From Rhodospirillales bacterium (GTDB lineage Bacteria > Pseudomonadota > Alphaproteobacteria > Rhodospirillales > Thalassospiraceae): a DNA stretch of 64,000 bases. A program made the position numbers and the translations under genes. Location: contig JAHQVT010000002.1 of assembly GCA_019634165.1 (NCBI GenBank), positions 186,001-250,000 on the forward strand, in the 5' to 3' direction. The notes under the pieces were generated by a model, which ran no database searches, was not told the DNA's origin, and was given only the letters and a program-made list of their open reading frames with translations. Shown in pieces: positions 17,751 to 26,503 of this stretch (position 1 is the stretch's first letter; every line of letters starts with the position of its first letter).

Positions 17751-19379
17751 CTAACTGATAAAATCACATCCATCATCATCCACAATCCACCTTGAAAGCA
17801 ACTTTATGTCTTCGCTAACACTACCCTCTTCACCAAAATTCTGAACAGGGAAACAGTCTAGCGCAAGGTCGACCAAGCCATAAGTATATGCAGCAAAGTC
17901 TAGGAGGAAGCTGTTATATTTCCACGGCCTTTTTACAATAGTGGCATAATAATAACGGCGGGCTAAGTTCGATTGGGAGTTTTTTAAAGGAGGGATTTTA
18001 TGTAAGTTACTTAAAACATATTGGAACTCGTCTCTCGTTTTGGGATCAATTGTAAATCCATGTCCAGAGTACCGACCTGTTCCAGCAGTCACAACAGGCA
18101 CTCCGAAACAAGGAAGCTCCATTCCAATAGTCCCCCTGACAGTTAGCCCGTAGTCTAACACCTGAAACAATGCACCAGTATTTATGTCGGTATCGGCATG
18201 CATAATCTTGATATGATCAGGAAGTCGGCCAAACTCGGCTTCCAAAGCAACACTTTCAAGCTGCTCCAGAGGGGCTCCATCCATCTTAGAACGCCATACA
18301 TTGACTGGATGGACTTTTACAATCCAGTTGAGAGAGGGATTAGAAATAGCTATCCGAACTGTTTCTATCAACCAATCCTGATAGTCATCATATAAACTTT
18401 CGCCATAAAAAAATGTAGCATCATACAAAATGTGCGTAAAAATAATCGCAGTTTTTTTCACCGGATCAAGGCCAAGAGAACTCACAAGGTCATCACGTGA
18501 TACAAACTTTTTGCCATCTTGAAGTCTCTGTCGATTGTAAGCAGAATTGTCTTTGTAGTTTTTGTGTATTCTATCCAATACAGAAGAATCACTTTCATCG
18601 TCCCAAATCATATCTTTCACTTGAGACCATGTTGCATCAGATAAGGACATCGGATGTTCACTACGGTTATCAAGGTTATAGCGTTTAAAGAGCAATCGAT
18701 CTTCCGTTGGCGCACCAAACCATTGAATTGCGCCACAACCAGCTATTAAACACGCATCGAACACCTCTCCCGCGGGTGTATACCCACGTTCATTAAAAAT
18801 CGCTTTTTCCGGATTAACTTCAGACACTATCTCCAAAGCTGCTGATGCGGCTGTGCAGGCATAAATCAAAGATGATCGAATGACTGAAACATGCTCTTTG
18901 TTCAGAAGGTCCAGTTTTCCCACTCGAAGTTGCCGAATAGTCAGCGAAAGTGCGTTTTTCCCCACCCTAACACCATTCCGCTCGTAATTGAGTAAATCCG
19001 AAATTGTGAGCGCGGGTTTCTGAAAAAGAGTATCTACTGCCAACTCTATTTCAGAAGCATTTATTCTTGCAAGGAAGTCATCAAAATACAGAAACTTCAC
19101 ATTAGAGACAGATTTTCTATAGTAGCCCTCAAGAATTGGTTCTTTTTTTTTCAGGAGGACAGTTATTTCGAATCCCGATAGCCGCAATGCCCCCGCGAAC
19201 AGGGATTGAGTTTTCACGCCTCCAAACATAACCATTAGGTCGCAAATTAAAATTCTCCGCCCTATACTGGCTGCATTTTTCTGCTCACTAAGCTGACGCT
19301 TTAGCTTTCGCCCCCATCTGTACACGTCCAATTCAAGTAAAAGACGTCGCTTGAAACGCGCAAAAAACTCTTGCGGCAT
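17751..19379 (-). CDS. Surface-polysaccharide biosynthesis protein, candidate nonulosonate transferase
   Basis: At 542 residues I cannot assign it to a named enzyme. The N-terminal third resembles a GT-B acceptor domain (ILICDLMVMFGGVKTQSLFA). The C-terminal third has the pattern seen in capsule-synthesis GT-B proteins: WIVKVHPVNVW, then VLDYGLTVRGTIGMELPCFG and GVPVVTAGTGRYSGHGF, where glycine-rich turns bind the nucleotide. Its ATG shares one base with the neuA stop (TAATG), so it is translated directly after the CMP-sugar synthetase. That coupling makes transfer of the CMP-nonulosonic acid an attractive but unproven role. A Capsule_synth-like or other sugar transferase is the alternative. 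Confidence 0.6.
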   Translation of the reverse strand: MPQEFFARFKRRLLLELDVYRWGRKLKRQLSEQKNAASIGRRILICDLMVMFGGVKTQSLFAGALRLSGFEITVLLKKKEPILEGYYRKSVSNVKFLYFDDFLARINASEIELAVDTLFQKPALTISDLLNYERNGVRVGKNALSLTIRQLRVGKLDLLNKEHVSVIRSSLIYACTAASAALEIVSEVNPEKAIFNERGYTPAGEVFDACLIAGCGAIQWFGAPTEDRLLFKRYNLDNRSEHPMSLSDATWSQVKDMIWDDESDSSVLDRIHKNYKDNSAYNRQRLQDGKKFVSRDDLVSSLGLDPVKKTAIIFTHILYDATFFYGESLYDDYQDWLIETVRIAISNPSLNWIVKVHPVNVWRSKMDGAPLEQLESVALEAEFGRLPDHIKIMHADTDINTGALFQVLDYGLTVRGTIGMELPCFGVPVVTAGTGRYSGHGFTIDPKTRDEFQYVLSNLHKIPPLKNSQSNLARRYYYATIVKRPWKYNSFLLDFAAYTYGLVDLALDCFPVQNFGEEGSVSEDIKLLSRWIVDDDGCDFIS

Positions 19380-20077
19380 TAGGTTTCTTCTCTCTTCGTC
19401 ATTATTCTTTCCGCGAGGGCAAAATCGGCTTCACTATCGATGTCTAACGATTCCTCGAACGACATGAAATATGGCACCAACTTCCCACCAAAAATGTAAT
19501 CTTTTAAATTAACAGTTTTAGTCAAGTAGATTGCAGCACCGTTTCTTGCAAACACCTCGATTTTATCTTGACGTCGAAGTGGCTCTTTTTGTTGGTCAAC
19601 GAACGGTATAAGGAAACCATCCTTATCGAATTTCATGACTGATAGGGGATGATAGTGATGAGGAACTTGCACGCAACTCACCAAACTGTCTGCATCCGGG
19701 TTTTGGACAAATACGTCTAAAGCTTCTTCAATATGCCCAAGCGTCCGTAATGGTGATGTGGGCTGCAAAGTCATAACCGCATCCGGATAATATCCTTGCT
19801 CTGCCAATCGCGCAGCATGAAACCATAGAACATCTCTCGTTGGGACAAGGTCTCCTGCCAGATCGACCGGCCGATCAAGCACTTCTGCATTTAATGCCCT
19901 AGAGATATCGGCTATTTCCGGGTCCTCTGTCGAAACACAAACTCTGTCAATACCAGAAGCACTCTTTGCAGCCTCGATCGTGTAGGCGATTAAAGGCTTA
20001 CCAGCCAAAATCTTAATATTTTTCCGCGGGACCCCTTTGGATCCTCCTCGCGCAGGAATTATTGCAAGCGTTTTCAT
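19379..20077 (-). CDS. neuA: Acylneuraminate cytidylyltransferase (CMP-nonulosonate synthetase)
   Basis: Activates a nonulosonic acid with CTP to its CMP form. The start MKTLAIIPARGGSKGVPRKN gives the family nucleotide-binding motif at the very N-terminus; TLQPTSPLRT and the C-terminal SLDIDSEADFALAE motif (metal and sugar contacts) are intact. At 232 residues it is the compact bacterial form. The open frame extends upstream to 20167, but that part lies inside neuC and is not NeuA-like; ATG 20077 is the sensible start, although no strong ribosome site precedes it. Sequence alone does not separate Neu5Ac from legionaminic-acid (LegF-like) synthetases. Confidence 0.9.
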   Translation of the reverse strand: MKTLAIIPARGGSKGVPRKNIKILAGKPLIAYTIEAAKSASGIDRVCVSTEDPEIADISRALNAEVLDRPVDLAGDLVPTRDVLWFHAARLAEQGYYPDAVMTLQPTSPLRTLGHIEEALDVFVQNPDADSLVSCVQVPHHYHPLSVMKFDKDGFLIPFVDQQKEPLRRQDKIEVFARNGAAIYLTKTVNLKDYIFGGKLVPYFMSFEESLDIDSEADFALAERIMTKREET

Positions 20078-20081
20078 AATA

Positions 20082-21236
20082 TTAATATGTAATAGTTTTT
20101 TGCAATTGTATTTGGCCGATAGTCGCCAAAACCTCGGCGATCTGCTTACCCGCAGTGCCGTTCCCATAAATATCTTCAGCAGAGAATTTTCCGTGTTCTG
20201 AGTGCCTCATGATAGCGTCATAGATTTCAACCTCAGAATACCCAACATCAATCACATTTGTACCGCGCTCACGTGCATTTTGACGGCTACCTATGTTCAC
20301 CACAGGAGTCCCGATATAAGCTCCTTCACGTATCCCGCTTGATGAGTTACCAACAAGACACTTTGTCATAGCCATCAAGCGAACGTAAACGTCGATTGGT
20401 AGGTTTTTAAAGAAGTGCATATTCTCAGCGAGCCCTTGTTCTCGCCACTTGCGAATCCCCCTTGAAATATCATCAGCTCCAGCATCCGCATTTGGCCAAA
20501 GAACAATCGCCTGAAATCCAGTCTTTTTTACTGCTAACAAGGTCTCCCAAATTTGCTTTTCACCCGCACCATATTCCGTCGTTACTGGATGCTGTGAGAC
20601 CAAGACAAACGGTTCGCTCAAATCTATTTTATCGCCAACACCAAGTTCAAACAAATGATGGGAAACGTCTAAATTCTCTTCACCGAGAATATCTGCGACC
20701 AGATCAATTCTTGGACACCCCACACAATAGATCGCTTCTCTCAACTCTCCCAGCTTTTCAATACGATTAGCCGCGTCACGGCTTGCTGGAAAGTGAATAT
20801 GAGAAAATTTAGTTACAGCATGACGAATACTTTCATCAATTGTACCTGTAACCTCTCCTCCCATCGTATGCGCAATTGGAATGTTCATATAGGCTGCAGC
20901 CAACGTTGTTGCCATCGTTTCAAAACGATCGCCAACAGTAATAACGACATCCGGTTTTAGTCGCTCAAAAGCCGAAGATAACTCAATCAATCCAATGCCG
21001 GTTGACTTCGCCATTGTCGCTGGAGTTTCCCCCTCCAGAAGAAAGTGCAACTTCTCATGAATCTTGAACCCATCGCTTTCTATCAAGTCCACGACAGCAC
21101 CGTATCGATCCAAAACAGCCGATGCTGCGGCAACTGTCAGCAATTCAAGTTCCCGATGTTTTTTTATCGCGCACATTGCTGACTTTATAGAACTGTAATT
21201 TGCCCTAGAACCGATAACGACACAGATTTTTTTCAT
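20082..21236 (-). CDS. neuC: UDP-N-acetylglucosamine 2-epimerase, hydrolysing
   Basis: A 384-residue GT-B-like epimerase. NeuC-type enzymes release ManNAc (or the diacetamido analogue, LegG) from the UDP sugar. Visible features are the N-terminal GSRANYSSIKS substrate loop, the ITVGDRFETM segment, AHTMGGEVTGTIDESIRH, and LVGNSSSGIREG near the nucleotide site. The GEVTGTIDE region distinguishes it from the non-hydrolysing WecB also encoded in this operon. It lies between neuB and neuA, four bases upstream of neuA. No dehydratase, aminotransferase or acetyltransferase for legionaminic-acid precursors is in the window, so UDP-GlcNAc is the simplest substrate. Confidence 0.9.
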   Translation of the reverse strand: MKKICVVIGSRANYSSIKSAMCAIKKHRELELLTVAAASAVLDRYGAVVDLIESDGFKIHEKLHFLLEGETPATMAKSTGIGLIELSSAFERLKPDVVITVGDRFETMATTLAAAYMNIPIAHTMGGEVTGTIDESIRHAVTKFSHIHFPASRDAANRIEKLGELREAIYCVGCPRIDLVADILGEENLDVSHHLFELGVGDKIDLSEPFVLVSQHPVTTEYGAGEKQIWETLLAVKKTGFQAIVLWPNADAGADDISRGIRKWREQGLAENMHFFKNLPIDVYVRLMAMTKCLVGNSSSGIREGAYIGTPVVNIGSRQNARERGTNVIDVGYSEVEIYDAIMRHSEHGKFSAEDIYGNGTAGKQIAEVLATIGQIQLQKTITY

Positions 21237-21264
21237 GTATTCTGTCTTTAATGAGTTTTAAAAA

Positions 21265-22251
21265 TTAAACTAAAAAGTCTTCTTCGGTGAATTTGTGTTC
21301 TACTAAGACATCTCGGCATAGAACTTTACCCAGTATGTCATGATACTTCGACGCAGACATACCATCCCCTGGCTTTTTAAACGCAAGATCATCCATGTGA
21401 ATGATGGATCCTTTGCTAAGAGTTTTCGCCGCTACAATACTTTTCTCGAAAATGGCCTTCATTTCATAAAAAGGCGATACATCATCTTTGTCTACTGGAG
21501 ACTCCAACATGCGTCCAATTTCGTAAACCCCTGAACAATACTGCTTGAAATCATTGGGTTCCATAGCATTTGCGGCATCACTGCCATACATAGCCCGAGA
21601 GAACGTCAGATGCTTCTCAAACACTGTTGCGCCAAGTGCAGCTGCAGCGAATGCGGCAGAAAATCCCTCGTAATGGTCTGAAAAACCGATTTCTTTACCA
21701 TATCTTTGTTTCATCTCAGAAATGACGTTTAATCCCACTCGTTCGGCCGAACAAGGGTATTCAGATGTACATTGCAATATAGTAAGATGACCACCGCGCA
21801 TTAAAGAGGAAACTGCACGGTCCAACTCTTCCCAACTGCTCATTCCTGAAGAAAGAAAAATGGGTTTCTGTGTCAGAGCGACCTTTTCTAACAAAGGTAT
21901 ATTCGTGACTTCTCCAGAAGGAATCTTGTATGATTCCACACCAACTTTTTCCAGAACATCTACTGCTTCTAAAGAAAATGGAGAAGAAAGAAACTCAACT
22001 TTATTTGCATTGCAAACTCTCTTCAATTCACGCCATTGATTTTCTGAGAACTCCGTCCGTCGAAAATAATCTAATCGAGGCTCCCCTTTAAAATATGGAG
22101 GCATTGGCGCGTCAGCAAGCGTTTCTGCCTCAGCAATGTGCGTTTGAAACTTAACAACACCAGCTCCGCAGCTCGCTGCCAGTTCGATAAGCTTACACGC
22201 ATTTCCAAAAGAACCGTCATGAACAGAGCCGATTTCAGCTATAATTTTCAT
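21265..22251 (-). CDS. neuB: N-acetylneuraminate synthase family enzyme
   Basis: Condenses phosphoenolpyruvate with ManNAc or a related sugar to form a nine-carbon nonulosonic acid. A TIM barrel (about residues 1-260: MKIIAEIGSVHDG, SSPFSLEAVDVLE, IPSGEVTNIPLL, FSDHYEG, VFEKHLTF) is followed by a C-terminal antifreeze-like SAF domain (KSIVAAKTLSKG, KKPGDGMSASKY). AGAGGA at six bases supports ATG 22251; an ATG at 22257 overlapping the preceding stop is too close to that site. It is about the normal length and the first gene of the neuB-neuC-neuA cassette. Confidence 0.92.
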   Translation of the reverse strand: MKIIAEIGSVHDGSFGNACKLIELAASCGAGVVKFQTHIAEAETLADAPMPPYFKGEPRLDYFRRTEFSENQWRELKRVCNANKVEFLSSPFSLEAVDVLEKVGVESYKIPSGEVTNIPLLEKVALTQKPIFLSSGMSSWEELDRAVSSLMRGGHLTILQCTSEYPCSAERVGLNVISEMKQRYGKEIGFSDHYEGFSAAFAAAALGATVFEKHLTFSRAMYGSDAANAMEPNDFKQYCSGVYEIGRMLESPVDKDDVSPFYEMKAIFEKSIVAAKTLSKGSIIHMDDLAFKKPGDGMSASKYHDILGKVLCRDVLVEHKFTEEDFLV

Positions 22252-22253
22252 CC

Positions 22254-23153
22254 TCATTCCTCTGCCCTCCGACGATATGTCTCTGGATTGACGGCGAACC
22301 CAAACACTGTGATTTTCCCGCTTGGATCCATCACCCGAGATATTTGCACACTGACTAATCCAGCAGCCTTAAACATTATCTCGAGCGTTTGTGGGGTGTA
22401 CAAGTGACAATGAAGCGCACCAAGAATGTTGTCATTATGCTGCCTGTGTCCGATAGTTCGCACATCGGGAACTTCTACATATACAGCCCCTTTATTCTTA
22501 CTTAAGGCCAGCGCAACGCTATTGAGTAACTGAACAGGCTCCAAAACATGCTCTAGGACTTTGTTTAAAGTGATTAAATTAAACGTTCCAAGCTGAGAAT
22601 CACGAGTAAAAAGGCCCTCTACAACATCGAACTTATCCAGCGCACGCAGGTGTTGTGCGGCAGAAGGGTCTGGTTCCAAGGCGTAAGCATCCCACTTCAC
22701 TGTCGAAACAGCTAGAAGCTTAGATAGAAAGACACCTGTTCCCGCTCCGATGTCTAATATACGCTCGGACTTCCTTTCTCCTTCTCGTAATGTCCACTGT
22801 TTATACAAACTGTCAACACGCCTTACTCGCCCAGCATTATCAGACTGATTATCAGGTAACTGCATAATTGTTTTATACTTACTTTGAATATCAGCTCCCT
22901 TGTAATCGACTTCATAATAACTTGCCGACAGCCCCATTAATTTTTTGAAGTTATCGTCACTGTGAATATTTGTAGCGGCTCCACAACGCTCACAGCGAAG
23001 CCATTCCCTCGCGTATCCATCAACCTCAATGCCGCTAGCATATTCAAACCTGTCAGGGACTGTATGCAGCAATAGAATGTCCTTTAAGACGCCATCACAA
23101 CAACGGCATTTCCCGTTATTGTAAGTTAAACGTGCTACCTTATTAAATTTCAT
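22254..23153 (-). CDS. Methyltransferase with N-terminal zinc-binding motif
   Basis: A 299-residue protein. The N-terminus has two CxxC pairs (CRCC near residue 16, CERC near 53), suggesting a zinc-stabilised domain like that in sugar C-methyltransferases. SAM motif I ILDIGAGTGVFLSKLL and LNKVLEHVLEPVQLL (motif IV) follow. It overlaps neuB by a few bases at its end. No strong ribosome site is seen before ATG 23153. C-methylation of a deoxysugar or nonulosonate is possible; the substrate is not determinable. Confidence 0.75.
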   Translation of the reverse strand: MKFNKVARLTYNNGKCRCCDGVLKDILLLHTVPDRFEYASGIEVDGYAREWLRCERCGAATNIHSDDNFKKLMGLSASYYEVDYKGADIQSKYKTIMQLPDNQSDNAGRVRRVDSLYKQWTLREGERKSERILDIGAGTGVFLSKLLAVSTVKWDAYALEPDPSAAQHLRALDKFDVVEGLFTRDSQLGTFNLITLNKVLEHVLEPVQLLNSVALALSKNKGAVYVEVPDVRTIGHRQHNDNILGALHCHLYTPQTLEIMFKAAGLVSVQISRVMDPSGKITVFGFAVNPETYRRRAEE

Positions 23154-23188
23154 GTTTAAAACTTATCACCAAAATAAATTACTAAATT

Positions 23189-24622
23189 CTATTTGTTTGA
23201 AACCAACCACCCAGTGTGAGCTGGAAGTAAAGTTCGGATCCCCCAGAAAATTTCTCCACGAAACACAACAAAGGTCAGCACAAGGAAAAAAGCAAATAAC
23301 AGTGAAGACACTAACAAAGTAGGATCAATTTGGAGGGAAACACCTAAAGATGCAAATACAATCAAGCCACCAAATATGGCGCGCTTCTCCCTAAACCTCC
23401 AATTGCATAATTTTCTAATGTAAAATATAAGCATAAATCTATGTGCGAGCGGGGATATTAGAGTTGCAATAACACTTCCAGCCACACCAATGCTTGGAAT
23501 AAGGATAGCCATTAAAAACAGCGATATGCCGAAGGATATTAGCAGCATAATCTCGCTTGCAGAAACAAGTCCCCGATCATAGATAGTTGCGACTTCTGCT
23601 CTTCCGGTATTTTCGACCAACAGCACTACCATCCAAACTGCAGCCAGCCAGTGTGCATCAACCATCTTATAGTTAGTAAGCACACCGATAACATCGCGCC
23701 CTACAGTCGCAAAAAATACGCCAAGTATTGTTAGAAAGAAATACATACATGACCAACAACTTAACACGAAATGAAAATCTCCTCCGTCTCTAGCTTCCAC
23801 TAAAGCAGGTTTCCACAAAGCATTGGTAACCGCTTTAACCATCATACGCGTCATATTCATGTATTGTTGAGAATGATTAAACACTCCAACAAATGAAGTT
23901 CCCACATACTTTGCAAAAAGCAAGTTTTGAAAAGGGTTTCTCACTTTCTCTACAATTGACGACGGTAGTGATCGCAAGCAGACGAGTAAATGCGCTTTCA
24001 TAAAATGTTTATCTAACTCATAGCATATCCACCTTCTCAGGAAAAAAATTGCTCCTACAAAAGAAGTTACAGCAGAAGTTAACGCCCCATAAAACAGTGC
24101 GTCTCGGCCAAGGCCAAGCACAAATAGTGTAAATATTGTCACACCAACAGAGGTAACAGTTTCTGCAATGGAAACTACTGCGAATACGGGGAAGCGGGAT
24201 TCAACAGTTATTATCGAAGATGCTATTATCCAGACAGGTACGAGAAAAATACTTACCACCAAAACCCAAGAATACAATGCCGATCCAGGTAGCTCGTAAT
24301 CGAAAATATTTATCAAAAAATGTGAAAATGCATATAATACAGCAACCAAGAGAGAAGAGAAACAGAATGAAAAAACAAGCAGGGATGTAATGACTTTTTT
24401 CTTGCCCTCAAGCTTTCTCTTCAAGAGCTCATGACTAATACTGTACATTAATCCTGAAACAACCAACCCTGAGAAGAGGTTTGAGATAACAGTATAAATT
24501 GCAAAAACGCCAAAATCAGATGCTTCAAGAACCATTGTCGTAACTGGAAGTACAGAAAGACCTAACACTGCTCGAAACACCTGAGGGACAAAGACATACA
24601 TAACATTGGCGCGTAAACGCAT
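23189..24622 (-). CDS. Wzx-like oligosaccharide flippase (MOP superfamily)
   Basis: A polytopic protein of about 477 residues with a dozen or so hydrophobic segments spread over the whole length and short basic loops, beginning RANVMYVFVPQVFRAVLGL and including the ASDFGVFAIYTVISNLFSG segment typical of PST/Wzx transporters. These move undecaprenyl-linked repeat units across the inner membrane. Start is ATG 24622; a TTG at 24628, better spaced from AGGTGA, is equally possible. It is the only export-type gene in the island; no Wzy, Wzz or ABC transporter accompanies it. Confidence 0.82.
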   Translation of the reverse strand: MRLRANVMYVFVPQVFRAVLGLSVLPVTTMVLEASDFGVFAIYTVISNLFSGLVVSGLMYSISHELLKRKLEGKKKVITSLLVFSFCFSSLLVAVLYAFSHFLINIFDYELPGSALYSWVLVVSIFLVPVWIIASSIITVESRFPVFAVVSIAETVTSVGVTIFTLFVLGLGRDALFYGALTSAVTSFVGAIFFLRRWICYELDKHFMKAHLLVCLRSLPSSIVEKVRNPFQNLLFAKYVGTSFVGVFNHSQQYMNMTRMMVKAVTNALWKPALVEARDGGDFHFVLSCWSCMYFFLTILGVFFATVGRDVIGVLTNYKMVDAHWLAAVWMVVLLVENTGRAEVATIYDRGLVSASEIMLLISFGISLFLMAILIPSIGVAGSVIATLISPLAHRFMLIFYIRKLCNWRFREKRAIFGGLIVFASLGVSLQIDPTLLVSSLLFAFFLVLTFVVFRGEIFWGIRTLLPAHTGWLVSNK

Positions 24623-24645
24623 AACCAATACTCACCTTCCCAGGG

Positions 24646-25401
24646 TTACATTCCAACACAAATGAAGGATTTCCCCTCTGCAGTTGAAACAAAATCCGTA
24701 AACTTGTAATTCGGGTATTGATCTAAAAACTCAAGCCAAGCGCGCCTTTCCCCGTGGTCATCCTGTGCAAGATAACAATTCCAATCATCAAAAACCACTA
24801 CGGTACCCAACTGCAAAAAACCTCGAACAAACTCAAGAACAGATACCGTTGACTTATATAAATCACAGTCAATGTAGACAACAGCAGCCTTCCGAGGGCT
24901 AAGTTTATCAGAGAGGTCTTCTGTCAATGAATCCTCATAAAATCCTTTAACTGTGCGAAGACGGTTGTTCGGCATGCCTGATTTCGTAACAATATCCCTG
25001 AATTTTTTTTCCCCTGTAGACAAGTTACCAGGAACAAATATTGCGGATCTATCATACTCATCCATTTCTGGTAGACCTTCAAAGGAATCAAATGCAACGT
25101 AGTCCCAATCGAAAAGGTGACGGAAGCACTTCCATGCTTGCCGCATGGTGTTACCTTCATGGCTACCGAACTCCATATAGTATCCCGAGATAGGTCGATT
25201 GATATGGGAAAACCGTGCAATACTCATGAATATTTGATAGCGCTCACCTTGCCCGAAAGGTGTATAGTGTGTCCTTGTCCAATGAATTCGCGCAAAAGGC
25301 TGGAGCCTCCTCAGGACTGGCACATATGACAATATGTCAAAGATTTTCCGCTGTGTATGAAAGTCAAGCTTAGACATTAATGCTTTAATGAGCGTTTTCA
25401 T
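24646..25401 (-). CDS. TylF/MycF-family O-methyltransferase-like protein
   Basis: A 251-residue protein with the macrocin-O-methyltransferase pattern: MEFGSHEGNTMRQAW as SAM motif I, FDSFEGLPEMDEYDR, and VVYIDCDLYKSTVSVLEF carrying the acidic residues that bind the catalytic Mg2+, then FDDWNCY. Characterised members methylate hydroxyls of deoxysugars in macrolides; related proteins occur in many glycan loci. It lies directly upstream of the flippase gene. Sugar O-methylation is a well-supported guess, position unknown. Confidence 0.85.
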   Translation of the reverse strand: MKTLIKALMSKLDFHTQRKIFDILSYVPVLRRLQPFARIHWTRTHYTPFGQGERYQIFMSIARFSHINRPISGYYMEFGSHEGNTMRQAWKCFRHLFDWDYVAFDSFEGLPEMDEYDRSAIFVPGNLSTGEKKFRDIVTKSGMPNNRLRTVKGFYEDSLTEDLSDKLSPRKAAVVYIDCDLYKSTVSVLEFVRGFLQLGTVVVFDDWNCYLAQDDHGERRAWLEFLDQYPNYKFTDFVSTAEGKSFICVGM

Positions 25402-25443
25402 TGTTGATTTTCTCAGTTTTTAGTATCCGATAAGATATCAGTT

Positions 25444-26478
25444 TTAGGTTAAAGAAATAGACTTCCAAACTCTCAGACCATCATCAAAGGAAGGCAATCG
25501 ACAGGGCCTTAAACCAGTTTTGATTGCGGAAGAAAAATCATCGAACAAGCACTTCATTGCATCGCGCCTTGTATCGATGCAACCTGATGAACCTCGCCCC
25601 CCTGGAAGTGAGATAAATTTCCCCTGCAAAGAACCGCTCAATTCGTAGGAATCTTCATCAAATGGGGCATTATGCTTCAGTAGAACACTTCCTGAATCTC
25701 CCACCACTTTTACTTTATGGTAGCTTGCACCATCGCACGTTGTCGAAATAGAAATCCTTGCAGAACTTCCTGTAGATAGCTGCCCCTCTAGTAAACAATT
25801 ATCCGGAGCTGTAACTGCACGACTACTTCCTCTTAAATCTACAAGCCTCCCTGCCTCAACCCAAGATCGGGAATCGAGATTTTCTAATGAGGAGGCCCCC
25901 GTGAGATTGAAAACATAATCAAGGACGTGAGGTAACCAGTCTTGCACCACACCTCCGCCAGCAGAACTGTTACTCTTCCACGACCAAATCCTGTCTGGGT
26001 TAAGAGATCCTGACGTATGCCAGTCAACTTCTATTCCCTTGATCTTGCCCAACCGACCGCTGTTTACTACACGAAACAACTTGGAGAAAACTTTATCATA
26101 TCGATATTCGTAACAAACAGCCGTTACCATGTTTACTGCGAGCGAAGCTTCACAAATCTCTTCTGCATCAATCAAGGTTAGCCCCATGGGCTTTTCACAC
26201 AGCACGTGCTTCCCACTTTTCAAAGCCGTAACAACAATGTCACGCTGACTTGATGCTGGAGCAGCAACGACAACGGCATCCACCGCGTCACTCAGCGCCA
26301 ACTCTCGCCCCGAACCGAACACTCTAGCCTCATATAACCCGGCATTGTGCCCAACTAACTTTGCAGCCCCGGAGCCATTGTCAGCTAGCGCAGTAATGAG
26401 AAGATCTTTGTGCTCGATGCACAAAGGAACGTGCATCGAAGCGCCAAAGCCCATTCCAACTATCCCAACCCGGATCAC
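25444..26478 (-). CDS. Gfo/Idh/MocA-family oxidoreductase
   Basis: A 344-residue NAD(P)-dependent oxidoreductase. The Rossmann loop VGIVGMGFGASMHVP is at the N-terminus, and the family CEKPMGLTLIDAEE motif supplies the conserved Lys. The start is set at GTG 26478, eight bases after AAAGGA, giving MIRVGIVGMGFG; the longer open frame to 26637 runs through the end of the preceding methyltransferase gene and encodes no recognisable sequence. Family members oxidise or reduce sugar hydroxyls, usually on nucleotide sugars in such loci. It follows the C-methyltransferase by 25 bp. Confidence 0.85.
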   Translation of the reverse strand: MIRVGIVGMGFGASMHVPLCIEHKDLLITALADNGSGAAKLVGHNAGLYEARVFGSGRELALSDAVDAVVVAAPASSQRDIVVTALKSGKHVLCEKPMGLTLIDAEEICEASLAVNMVTAVCYEYRYDKVFSKLFRVVNSGRLGKIKGIEVDWHTSGSLNPDRIWSWKSNSSAGGGVVQDWLPHVLDYVFNLTGASSLENLDSRSWVEAGRLVDLRGSSRAVTAPDNCLLEGQLSTGSSARISISTTCDGASYHKVKVVGDSGSVLLKHNAPFDEDSYELSGSLQGKFISLPGGRGSSGCIDTRRDAMKCLFDDFSSAIKTGLRPCRLPSFDDGLRVWKSISLT

Positions 26479-26503
26479 TTCAATATTCCTTTTACCACTC
26501 ACA

